Source: Dehalococcoidales bacterium (lineage in GTDB: Bacteria; Chloroflexota; Dehalococcoidia; Dehalococcoidales; UBA2162). From it: 64,000 nucleotides of DNA. The notes beneath the pieces were generated by a model that saw nothing but the letters and a program-made list of their open reading frames with translations, searched no databases and was not told the DNA's origin. Both the position numbers and the translations under genes were made by a program. The stretch spans positions 15,972 to 79,971 of the forward strand of contig JAFGCW010000078.1 in NCBI GenBank assembly GCA_016932435.1, given 5' to 3'. The stretch's first letter is position 1. Each line of letters opens with the position of its first letter. Positions 25,246 to 32,522 of this stretch are shown here, piece by piece.

Positions 25246-26235
25246 CTACCTGTAACGTATCCTGGGATCCATCCAAGCATAGGATATATCGACTATGACA
25301 TTCATTACTAATATAGCAGTAGCAATTATTGTATTTATGGCGCTGATTATCGGATAGTCTCTTTGATTGAGAGCTTCAAGGAAAGCGATACCCATCCCGG
25401 GCAAGGCGAATATCTGTTCTGTAACGATCTGCCCGGCAAGTATGACCGGAATCTGCCCTCCGACGACGGTTATTACCGGAATAAAAGCATTTTTCGCGGC
25501 ATGCCTCATCAGGACAGTACGCTCTCTAAGTCCCTTCGCCCAGGCTGTCCTGATGTAATCCTGTCTTAAAACTTCCAGCATCATTGTACGTGTCAGCCTG
25601 ATCATTAACGCCGAAGAAGCAGCTCCTGTCAGGAAAGCCGGTAGAAGAAATTGTTTCAGGTTTTCGAATAAATTCTCGGTAATTGGGACATAAACTATGT
25701 TAGGCATCGTACCCCACCAGATAGAAGGGTAAACAATAACCATCGTCATCAACCAGAAACCGGGAATGGAGAGCAACACTATAGCAAAAACACGCCCTGT
25801 ATAGTCCATCAGACTATCCTGCCGGGTAGCCATGAACATGCCTATCGGCAGAGCTATAGCCCAGCCTATCAACATAGACAGGACGCCAAGTTCAATAGAT
25901 ACCGGAAGTCTCGACTTTAATATGTCGGTAACAGGTTCGTTATCCCACAGGGAGTGTCCCAGGTTGCCCTGAAGCATACCGGAGAATTCGCCGGTTTCCT
26001 GTGGTAAGATTCCCAGCCAGCGTCCATACTGAACAGGTAAAGATTCATCCAGTCCCATCGCGTGTCTAAGATCTTCGACGTCCTGGATATCTGTTGACCC
26101 TTCTGCCACCCATTCGGAAACCATCATGTCCAGCACATCACCGGGAATAAAGCGTACCAGCATAAACACTATAACGGTCACCAGAAACAATGTAGGTATT
26201 ATTAAAAGTATTCTACGAATTAAATAAGCGCGCAT
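25246..26235 (-). CDS. Peptide/nickel-type ABC transporter permease (DppB-like)
   Basis: A 329-residue permease with six transmembrane segments, the first at 8-28. MRAYLIRRILLIIPTLFLVTVIVFMLVRFIPGD is the classical DppB/OppB N-terminus, and DYIRTAWAKGLRERTVLMRHAAKNAFIPVIT the coupling loop. The periplasmic stretch 50-95 is typical. First gene of a two-gene minus-strand operon, divergent from a binding-protein gene. Confidence 0.92.
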   Translation of the reverse strand: MRAYLIRRILLIIPTLFLVTVIVFMLVRFIPGDVLDMMVSEWVAEGSTDIQDVEDLRHAMGLDESLPVQYGRWLGILPQETGEFSGMLQGNLGHSLWDNEPVTDILKSRLPVSIELGVLSMLIGWAIALPIGMFMATRQDSLMDYTGRVFAIVLLSIPGFWLMTMVIVYPSIWWGTMPNIVYVPITENLFENLKQFLLPAFLTGAASSALMIRLTRTMMLEVLRQDYIRTAWAKGLRERTVLMRHAAKNAFIPVITVVGGQIPVILAGQIVTEQIFALPGMGIAFLEALNQRDYPIISAINTIIATAILVMNVIVDISYAWMDPRIRYR

Positions 26236-26338
26236 ATCAAATGCTTTCTTGTTTATTTTTTACTTAGCACAATCTTTGTTACCTTATCGGAGAGACTAAC
26301 CTTATCGATCCTCCGAGATTTCAGACATCGAATAAAAG

Positions 26339-26367
26339 TGTTTATCATAATAGCTGTTAGTTGTCAA
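26339..26367 (-). promoter_or_regulatory. Promoter of the peptide permease operon
   Basis: Minus strand TTGACA (26367-26362), 17-base spacer, TAAACA (26344-26339). The perfect -35 abuts an 8-bp inverted repeat at 26368-26386. Confidence 0.6.
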
Positions 26368-26386
26368 TATTTAATGGTATTAAATA
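26368..26386. promoter_or_regulatory. Inverted repeat, candidate operator of the permease operon
   Basis: TATTTAAT, 3-base spacer ggt, ATTAAATA, perfectly matched and directly upstream of the -35 box. Confidence 0.45.
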
Positions 26387-26423
26387 ACTCTGAATTGGTT
26401 GCCATAAAAATATTGAACAGGTC

Positions 26424-26452
26424 TTGACTTGACAGATTGAAACATATATACT
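26424..26452 (+). promoter_or_regulatory. Promoter of the peptide-binding protein gene
   Basis: TTGACT, 17-base spacer, TATACT. The same -10 and spacer length occur in the promoter at 29654-29682 beside the MarR palindrome. Confidence 0.6.
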
Positions 26453-26485
26453 ACCAGCTACCAATAATAAATTTATCATACATGC

Positions 26486-26501
26486 TATCACATATGATAT
26501 T
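26486..26501. promoter_or_regulatory. MarR-box copy downstream of the binding-protein promoter
   Basis: TATCACATATGATATT matches the core of the 34-bp palindrome before the MarR gene (TATCACATGTGATATT at 29634-29649) at 15 of 16 positions. Its place 34 bases after the -10 box suits roadblock repression. Confidence 0.6.
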
Positions 26502-26782
26502 ACTAATCAATAGATGGAGTAGTTGCCAAATAAGAAAACCTGCAGCTGCTAAAAAAATATAGCTGGCCCTCCCATGGATATCCTGAGTTATAAGTAGTAG
26601 AAATGGATATCGGAATAAATCACAACAATACCAGTCTGGTGTCCGGAGCCTTGGGAGTAATAAGTTCCAGTAACACAGCCAGCCAGGGAGGTGATACGCC
26701 TCGAGAAAAAATAGATGGAATAACCAAGGATAAAAATGATTTATAATTCTCCTGTATCTGGAGAGGAGGTGAAACGGTAGTA

Positions 26783-28645
26783 ATGAAGAAAATTACATGG
26801 TTGATTATTAGTGTAATAATGGTGTTATCACTGGTTATGGTGTCCTGCGGTAGTGATGAAGATACCGGAGGAAAAGTTAAGGAAGAAGATACCGGTCAAA
26901 AAGTGACCGTAGGAGGAGAAGAGACAGAGGAAGAGGTTAAAGAGGAAGAGGGCTCATCAGCATCAACAGGACCAGCGTATGGCGGTACGCTTAGACTCGC
27001 CCAGACAGCGGACAGCACCAATTTCGATGATGTCGTTACCCGTGGATTCGTTCAGGGCGTCACATTCCTGCTGACCAACGAGTCGATGTGGAGAGGTGAC
27101 TGGGCAAAGGGACCTGCCGGCGGCTACGGCACTAATGAATGCGACTGGGTTGGCGCTTACGATGTCTTTTCCCAAAAGAGAGGTTTTGCGGCAGAAAGCT
27201 GGGAATGGAGTATCGATCCCGCCACTGACACAGGAATTCTCGTCTACCAAATCCGGGATAATATACATTTTGCTCTTAACCCGAACAGTGAGGCTAGTCA
27301 ACTGGTCGGTGGTCGAAAAATGACGGCTGACGATGTTGTTTTCACTTTCACGCAGGTAATGACTGACGACAGGGCTTATATGTACCGGGCGTATCCCTCA
27401 ATGAGGAAATCGTTTAAATGCGAGAAAACCGGTCCCATGGAAGTTACCGTTACCGTAGCGTCATCTGATTTAATAACCGCTATAGCCAAATTCGGCAATT
27501 ATGTCGGCGTGGTTCCTCCTGAGGTGGTCGATAAATACGGTGACATGGCGAGCTGGAAAAACTCCGTTGGTACCGGGCCGTTTATGCTTAAAGATGTTAT
27601 AAAAGGCAGCCAGATGCTCCTGGACAGAAATCCCGATTACTGGGGGACGGATCCGATAGGCCCCGGAATGGGCAACCAGATACCGTATATAGATTCTCTG
27701 CAGTATCTCATCATCCCCGACGCTTCAACCCGGCTGGCAGCCCTGCGAACAGGCAAGATTGACCAGTATAGTCCGGTCAGCTATGAAGACGCTGAGAATA
27801 TCAGAGCTACCGCTCAGGGTATAGAGGAAGGAGAAGGACAACTTGGTGGTACACCATGGATCATATACATGAATACCCAGAGAAGTCCTTTTAATGATAT
27901 TAAGGTACGACGGGCATTACATATGGGAGTTGATCTCGAGTTGATTAAAAATACTCTGAACCACGGACTCGGGCAGATACTCTACTGGCCAATCGAATAC
28001 ACCCCGGCCTATGCAGACTGCTACCTGGGGCTTGATGACCCGGATTGCCCCGAATCGGTGAAGGAATTGTATGTCTATAACCCGGAGAAATCAAAAGAAC
28101 TTCTTGCAGAGGCAGGATATCCTAACGGATTCAAGACCACGGCTCTTATCTGGCAGAGTCAGGTTGACTACCTATCGATAATCAAGGATATGTGGTCCAA
28201 GATAGGTGTCGAGCTGGAGCTTGATGTCAGGGAGAATGCTGCTGTAACTTCCGTCTACCGCAGCGGTGAATATGACGTATGCTCGGCAGTCGGTGGTCGT
28301 GGTCCAATCAGTGTCTTCTACCACATGGTAACAATGGTCGGGGACGGACCACTTGGAGGTAACGCAAGTAATATTAAGGATCAGAAGTTGATCGACGCAT
28401 CGACACAGATGCAGGCAACATTCCTCGAAGATGACAAAGCAGCCATGGCGCAGTTCAGGGAGCTGATGAAATATGCTCTTGACCAGGCATATGCCATCAC
28501 AGGTCCGGTATATCCCCAGTCTACCTTCTGGTGGCCCTGGTTAAAGAACTATTCAGGTGAAATACAGGTAGGTTACTTCGATATGCAATACTGGGCATCC
28601 TACATCTGGCTCGATACAGACTTGAAGGATTCGATGGGATATTAA
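26783..28645 (+). CDS. Peptide/nickel-type ABC transporter substrate-binding lipoprotein (family 5)
   Basis: A 620-residue binding protein. Residues 1-22 are a lipoprotein signal with the lipobox VMVSC; residues 24-55 are an acidic Glu/Asp/Gly-rich linker; the rest is the SBP family 5 fold: YGGTLRLAQTADSTNFDDV, GRKMTADDVVFTFTQVM, GTGPFMLKDVIKGSQMLLDRNPDYWG and PFNDIKVRRALHMGVDLELIKNTL. It is somewhat longer than usual. It is divergent from its likely permeases, under its own promoter with a MarR box, preceded by a very strong ribosome site (ggagaggaggtga). The ligand is unknown; peptides, opines or sugars are all bound by this family. Confidence 0.9.
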   Translation: MKKITWLIISVIMVLSLVMVSCGSDEDTGGKVKEEDTGQKVTVGGEETEEEVKEEEGSSASTGPAYGGTLRLAQTADSTNFDDVVTRGFVQGVTFLLTNESMWRGDWAKGPAGGYGTNECDWVGAYDVFSQKRGFAAESWEWSIDPATDTGILVYQIRDNIHFALNPNSEASQLVGGRKMTADDVVFTFTQVMTDDRAYMYRAYPSMRKSFKCEKTGPMEVTVTVASSDLITAIAKFGNYVGVVPPEVVDKYGDMASWKNSVGTGPFMLKDVIKGSQMLLDRNPDYWGTDPIGPGMGNQIPYIDSLQYLIIPDASTRLAALRTGKIDQYSPVSYEDAENIRATAQGIEEGEGQLGGTPWIIYMNTQRSPFNDIKVRRALHMGVDLELIKNTLNHGLGQILYWPIEYTPAYADCYLGLDDPDCPESVKELYVYNPEKSKELLAEAGYPNGFKTTALIWQSQVDYLSIIKDMWSKIGVELELDVRENAAVTSVYRSGEYDVCSAVGGRGPISVFYHMVTMVGDGPLGGNASNIKDQKLIDASTQMQATFLEDDKAAMAQFRELMKYALDQAYAITGPVYPQSTFWWPWLKNYSGEIQVGYFDMQYWASYIWLDTDLKDSMGY

Positions 28646-28698
28646 ACAGAAGCAGGAATTAAAAAAATAAGAACATTATGCTGAAAAAGGAGTAGATT

Positions 28699-28839
28699 TT
28701 GGAAGCGTATTGTGTGAAATGCCGTGCCAAGAGGGAAATCAAAGATGCCAAAGCCATAACAATGAAGAATGGTAAGCCTGCCACTCAGGGCACCTGTCCG
28801 GTGTGTGGTACCAAGATGTTCCGTATTGGCAAAGGCTAG
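28699..28839 (+). CDS. DUF5679 mini-protein (46 residues, zinc-ribbon-like)
   Basis: A 46-residue protein starting with TTG (ribosome site aaggag 6 bases upstream). It reads MEAYCVKCRAKREIKDAK..., with C5-x2-C8 near the start and C33-x2-C36 (CPVCGTKMFRIGK) near the end, the DUF5679 pattern of two CxxC knuckles that should bind one zinc ion. Such proteins are common in Actinobacteria and Chloroflexota and their function is unknown; the basic character would suit RNA binding. It is followed by a terminator. Confidence 0.85.
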   Translation: MEAYCVKCRAKREIKDAKAITMKNGKPATQGTCPVCGTKMFRIGKG

Positions 28840-28868
28840 ATTTACATTAATAATCCTTCGCTGACAGG

Positions 28869-28915
28869 AAGGGATGGATACGCCTGTTGAGGGCATATCC
28901 ATCCCTTATTATTTA
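28869..28915 (+). terminator. Hairpin terminator after the DUF5679 gene
   Basis: AAGGGATGGATA and TATCCATCCCTT pair over 12 bp around a 15-base loop that itself can pair GCC with GGC; an AT-rich but not pure T tract follows. Confidence 0.65.
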
Positions 28916-29123
28916 CAAGTGTAGTATAATATTTTGATGAACATAGAGATGTTACTCATATCATGCTTAAAGATATTTTAACTGTTTAGTTTAAATTTAT
29001 AGAAAGATAAACTTAACAAACTAGAATATTGTCAATTCTAAACGAACAAACCGTTTGAACAATACTTGTGGTAACGTTAGATAATTAAAATTTAAATAAT
29101 CCCAATGAATATATTGAATCAAG

Positions 29124-29573
29124 CTATTGCCGAAAAAGTGGTGGTATATAATCGAGACCAAGTACATGACGAGTCTGTTGATCTAACTTATCTAGTAAGG
29201 ACATAAGCGCCTCTTTTTCATCTGAAGATAATGTGGAGAATATCATATCAATTGAGTTTAGCGGCATTGTCTCGAAAAGTCTAATTCCTTTTTCCGTGAT
29301 TGCAATCTTATAACGATTAGAGGAGTCAATTTTTTCTCGTTTCACAAGTCCGGCTTTTTCCATTCTCCTGACAATAAGGGATATTGTGTTATGACGCTTC
29401 AGCGTCGTTTCTGATATTTCATTGATGGTCGAAGCACCGTTTTCTACCATTAAAACACGGAGTATTTTCGATTGTTCGGCTGAAAGACCAAGCTTACGTA
29501 ACTCAACAGATCGAGCTTTACAGATTAGGTCGTAAACTTCCGTAATTTTTCCCCAGATTGAATAATCATCCAT
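29124..29573 (-). CDS. MarR-family transcriptional regulator
   Basis: A 149-residue winged-helix regulator. LSAEQSKILRVLMVENGASTINEISETTLKRHNTISLIVRRMEKAGLVKREK is the MarR DNA-binding region with its beta wing; helices at both ends serve dimerisation. The start is set at 29573 (MDDYSIWG) with ribosome site taggag; the ATG at 29600 would overlap the -10 box of the gene's own promoter. It probably represses itself and the peptide-binding protein through the shared palindrome; the inducer may be a substrate of that transporter (inference). Confidence 0.88.
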   Translation of the reverse strand: MDDYSIWGKITEVYDLICKARSVELRKLGLSAEQSKILRVLMVENGASTINEISETTLKRHNTISLIVRRMEKAGLVKREKIDSSNRYKIAITEKGIRLFETMPLNSIDMIFSTLSSDEKEALMSLLDKLDQQTRHVLGLDYIPPLFRQ

Positions 29574-29598
29574 AAGTTTGAATACTCCTAATACAGTC

Positions 29599-29627
29599 AT
29601 TTTACATTAATTTTGAATCATTTTCAA
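29599..29627 (-). promoter_or_regulatory. Promoter of the MarR gene
   Basis: Minus strand TTGAAA (29627-29622), 17-base spacer, TAAAAT (29604-29599). The -35 overlaps the end of the 34-bp palindrome. Confidence 0.6.
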
Positions 29628-29657
29628 GTTCAATATCACATGTGATATTGAACTTGA
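29624..29657. promoter_or_regulatory. 34-bp perfect palindrome, MarR operator
   Basis: Self-complementary from 29624 to 29657, centred between 29640 and 29641, core TATCACATGTGATATT. It touches the -35 boxes of two divergent promoters, the classical arrangement for an autoregulated MarR repressor. Confidence 0.8.
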
Positions 29658-29682
29658 CATACCCACAGCCAGATATTATACT
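29654..29682 (+). promoter_or_regulatory. Near-consensus promoter firing away from the MarR gene
   Basis: TTGACA, 17-base spacer, TATACT. The -35 overlaps the palindrome. No protein gene starts within 550 bases downstream. Confidence 0.65.
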
Positions 29683-29689
29683 CTGCCTA

Positions 29690-30261
29690 CATAAAAGGCG
29701 AATGAAATTAAGTCGACTATGTTGATTTTTGTCGAATTTCGAGAATCTAGCCTTGCCGAAGAAACCAGGGTACTGAATGTTGGCAACTCATTTCAGCTTA
29801 ATTAACAACCATTCTCCTCCCGTGTCCGGAGTCCTGGGAGTAATCGGGCTTAGCGGCAGGACTTATCTCTTGTTGGTATTTTGGTAGTCTCCTTATTCTG
29901 TTTGCGTTATAATAATTAATCTTGTTATATATCTGTTTGTAAAAATAAAACAAACCGAAATCATTAACGGTCTTCGATGTCCCAATTTTCATCCAAGCAC
30001 AAAACGAAACTCAAGAAATTATAGATGAGTGTTTAATCAAGAGAAGCTTAGTGGTTAAGAGAAATCAAATCTATGCCTGACAACTATCATAATATCTGGA
30101 TTGATACTCTATCAAGACGATACAAATATGGAAATGAGTAGAGAGGACAGGAAGTAACATATGATCAAACGCAGATACGATTTTGACAATCCCCATTAGG
30201 CATTAAACACAATAATCTGCTATAATAATCTGGTTTGAATTATGTCTGGAAGGTGGAATAA
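29690..30261. other. Region downstream of an orphan promoter; no protein gene found
   Basis: No coding region with a ribosome site was found. At 29822-29844 lies a 23-base motif beginning GTGTCCGGAG that recurs at 26639-26661 with two changes. The last 45 bases hold the L25 promoter. A small RNA or a decayed gene are possible. Confidence 0.4.
30218..30226 (+). promoter_or_regulatory. Extended -10 promoter of the L25 gene
   Basis: TGCTATAAT is a perfect extended -10 box, 36 bases before the ATG; the ribosome site ggaaggtgg follows. Confidence 0.6.
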
Positions 30262-30912
30262 ATGGATCTTACAGCTCATACCAGGGAAATCAGAGGTAAA
30301 AAAGTAAAAACTCTGCGCCGTGAGGGAATAACGCCGGTGCATGTTTTCGGTCGCGGGATTGAACCTGAAGCGCTGCAGTGCGACACGATAGAGTTGCAGA
30401 AAGTACTGGCACAGTCAGGAAGCACAGGAATCGTTGGACTCAGAGTAGATAAATCCAGGAAAAAGAGAAACGTAATGATACGTGAAGTCCAGAAAGAGCC
30501 TCGATCCGGTCAGCTTCTCCATATCGATTTCTACCAGATACGCATGGAAGAAAAACTAAAGGTGGATGTACCCATCATCCTGACAGGAGAAGCCCCGGCG
30601 TTAAAGATGAAAGAATACTTCCTTTCGCATGAACTTGATACTTTATCCGTCGAGTGTCTGCCTGATAATATACCCAGTCATATTGAGGTTGACGTCAGCA
30701 TCCTCGAAGAAGCCGACCAGTCGATACACGTCCAGGATATCGTTCTTGGTGAAGAGATAACGGTTTTTAATAATCCTGACCAGCTTATTGCCAAGATCAA
30801 CATCAGACACATTGAGGCGGAAATCGAAGCTGAGGAAGTCGAAGCCGCAGAGGAAGGTGAAGCTGAAACAGCCGATGAAGAAACATCTGAAGACACTTCT
30901 TCGGAAGAATAA
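30262..30912 (+). CDS. rplY: 50S ribosomal protein L25, CTC form
   Basis: A 216-residue L25/TL5/CTC protein that binds 5S rRNA. Residues 1-90 form the L25 beta-barrel (GKKVKTLRREGITPVHVFGRGIEPEALQCD, then VMIREVQKEPRSGQLLHIDFYQI); residues 95-180 are the TL5 C-terminal domain (VDVPIILTGEAPALKMKEYFLSHELDTLSVECLPDNIPSHIEVDVS). The tail from 182 is a Glu/Ala-rich acidic run common in CTC proteins. Own promoter, convergent with trxB. Confidence 0.95.
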   Translation: MDLTAHTREIRGKKVKTLRREGITPVHVFGRGIEPEALQCDTIELQKVLAQSGSTGIVGLRVDKSRKKRNVMIREVQKEPRSGQLLHIDFYQIRMEEKLKVDVPIILTGEAPALKMKEYFLSHELDTLSVECLPDNIPSHIEVDVSILEEADQSIHVQDIVLGEEITVFNNPDQLIAKINIRHIEAEIEAEEVEAAEEGEAETADEETSEDTSSEE

Positions 30913-30945
30913 GACGGCTTTCTTTATCAACGAACAGGAAATTGC

Positions 30946-31872
30946 CTACTGCCCGGTAAGATACCGTTGAGCGTATATTGCTGCCGTCGCACCGTCACCG
31001 GCGGCGGTAATAGCCTGCCGGGCAGAATTCAATCTGATATCTCCGGCAGCAAATATGCCCGGCACATCCGTCTCCATTTTCTCGTTGGTAATGATGTGCC
31101 CTACCGGTTCGAGTGGCAGTATACCTTTTAAGTACTCCGTATCCGGCTTGAAACCAATCGATACGAATAGTCCTGATACTTCAAGGATGGATTTTTCTCC
31201 TGTCTTGATGTTATTCAGCTTAAGTCGCTCGATAAAGACATCCCCTTCTATTGCATCGATAGTCGTATCCCACAAGATTTCCACCCTGGGTTCGGCGAGA
31301 ATTCGTTCCCGCACAATACCGACAGCTCTAAGTTCGTCCCGCCGGTGGATAAGTACTACCTTCGAAGCGAATTCAGCCAAATGCAGAGCCTCGGTTACGG
31401 CAGAATCGCTGCCTCCAACTACCGCTACGGGTTTGCCGCTGAACAGCGGCGCATCGCAGGTTGCACAATAGGAAACGCCTTTCCCGGAATATTCTTCTTC
31501 ACCAGGTACATTCAGCGTATTTCGCTTCGAACCGCCGGCAATTATCAACGCTTTGGCTGAATAATCACCTTCAGTGGTCTTTACCGTCTTCAGTTCGTTG
31601 TTAATATCGATTCCCGTGACTTCGGCGGTCATTATTTCCAGTCCGAACTTGGTCGCCTGCTTTAGCATGAGATTTCCCAGTTCGAAACCATCGATACTCT
31701 CGGGGAAACCCGGATAGTTTTCGATCCAGTTGGTATTGTTTATCTGTCCCCCTGTGATTCCTTTCTCAATCAGCAGACTGTTTAGTCTGGCTCTTGAAGT
31801 ATAAAGTCCGGCGGTCAGTCCGGCGGGACCTCCTCCGACAACTATAACGTCATAACCGTTTTTCTCTGCCAT
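30946..31872 (-). CDS. trxB: Thioredoxin reductase
   Basis: A 308-residue FAD/NADPH thioredoxin reductase of the low-molecular-weight type. VVGGGPAGLTAGLY (11-24) binds FAD, C136-A-T-C139 is the redox disulfide, VVGGSDSAVTEALHLAEFASKVVLIHRR binds NADPH, and GIFAAGDIRLNSARQAITAAGDGATAA closes the FAD site. It is the last gene of a seven-gene minus-strand operon and starts 1 base after the thioredoxin-like gene. Confidence 0.96.
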   Translation of the reverse strand: MAEKNGYDVIVVGGGPAGLTAGLYTSRARLNSLLIEKGITGGQINNTNWIENYPGFPESIDGFELGNLMLKQATKFGLEIMTAEVTGIDINNELKTVKTTEGDYSAKALIIAGGSKRNTLNVPGEEEYSGKGVSYCATCDAPLFSGKPVAVVGGSDSAVTEALHLAEFASKVVLIHRRDELRAVGIVRERILAEPRVEILWDTTIDAIEGDVFIERLKLNNIKTGEKSILEVSGLFVSIGFKPDTEYLKGILPLEPVGHIITNEKMETDVPGIFAAGDIRLNSARQAITAAGDGATAAIYAQRYLTGQ

Positions 31873-31873
31873 A

Positions 31874-32203
31874 TTACACCCCTATCTCCAGTTCAGCCTC
31901 TATCACATCGAGCATCTGCCGGATATCAAAATTACCTGTTATCCTGAGACGCCCGTTTAGTACCAGCAACGGCACCGACAGGTTTTCGTTTTTGATTTTC
32001 TCGCCCCATTGGATCAGATCTTCGTCTTTGTCCTTCCCGGTCAGGTCATAGCATTTCAAACGTACTTGATCTCCGAACCTGTTGTTGACCTGTTTCTCCG
32101 CCAGTTCAAACGACTCCCCTGAAGACCAGTCTGTACCGCAGGACGCATCACAATCTTTCCTATCAGGACCGGTAATAATGGTTACGTCAATTTTCTTAGG
32201 CAA
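31874..32203 (-). CDS. Small thioredoxin-fold protein (YuzD/DUF1462-like)
   Basis: A 109-residue protein. The TTG at 32203 is chosen as start: it overlaps the trxA stop by 8 bases and has ggtggag 7 bases upstream; the ATG at 32254 would lie deep inside trxA. The layout of a beta strand (VTIITGP), a cysteine motif CDASC (residues 17-21), helix, strand, helix, then SVPLLVLNGRLRITGN with a cis-Pro resembles the YuzD/DUF1462 group of thioredoxin-like proteins. CxxxC spacing differs from thioredoxin. Sitting between trxA and trxB, it is probably a redox partner of the reductase (inference). Confidence 0.7.
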   Translation of the reverse strand: MPKKIDVTIITGPDRKDCDASCGTDWSSGESFELAEKQVNNRFGDQVRLKCYDLTGKDKDEDLIQWGEKIKNENLSVPLLVLNGRLRITGNFDIRQMLDVIEAELEIGV

Positions 32204-32522
32204 GAACCGACTCCACCAATTTCTTGAGTTCAGCCTTCGGCCTGGCACCGACAATATTCGCGACAGGCTCGCCGCCCTTGAAAATAATTAATGCCGGAAT
32301 ACTCATAATCCCGTAATTCGCGGCAATTTTCTGATTCTGATCCAGGTCAACCTTGGTAAACGTTACCTGACCGTCATACTCTTCGGCAAGTTCATCGAGT
32401 ATCGGTGCGACCATTAAACACGGTTTGCACCATGTCGCCCAGAAATCAACCAGCACTGGTTTATCGGACTGTATGACGACGTCGTCGAAACTGTATACAT
32501 CCACTTCAATAGGTTTACTCAT
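32196..32522 (-). CDS. trxA: Thioredoxin
   Basis: A 108-residue thioredoxin. Active site W31-C32-K33-P34-C35; Lys replaces the usual Gly, which should shift the redox potential. VLVDFWATW, VTFTKVDLDQNQKIAANYGIMSIPALIIFKGGE (cis-Pro in SIP) complete the fold. Its ATG overlaps the plsX stop by 8 bases. Confidence 0.96.
   Translation of the reverse strand: MSKPIEVDVYSFDDVVIQSDKPVLVDFWATWCKPCLMVAPILDELAEEYDGQVTFTKVDLDQNQKIAANYGIMSIPALIIFKGGEPVANIVGARPKAELKKLVESVLA

Larger units (their letters stand above)
26236..26782. other. Divergent intergenic region of the peptide transporter
   Basis: No secure gene. It carries the regulatory sites listed separately. A 47-codon ORF (26603-26746) without a ribosome site is possible but unsupported. 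Confidence 0.5.

Noticed and set aside
26603..26746. 47-codon ORF in the leader of the peptide-binding protein gene
   Set aside because: No ribosome site and no recognisable domain; kept only as part of the shared-motif finding.
32204..32254. Upstream ATG extension of the thioredoxin-fold gene
   Set aside because: The extra 17 residues are an out-of-frame reading of the trxA 3' end and do not continue the fold.
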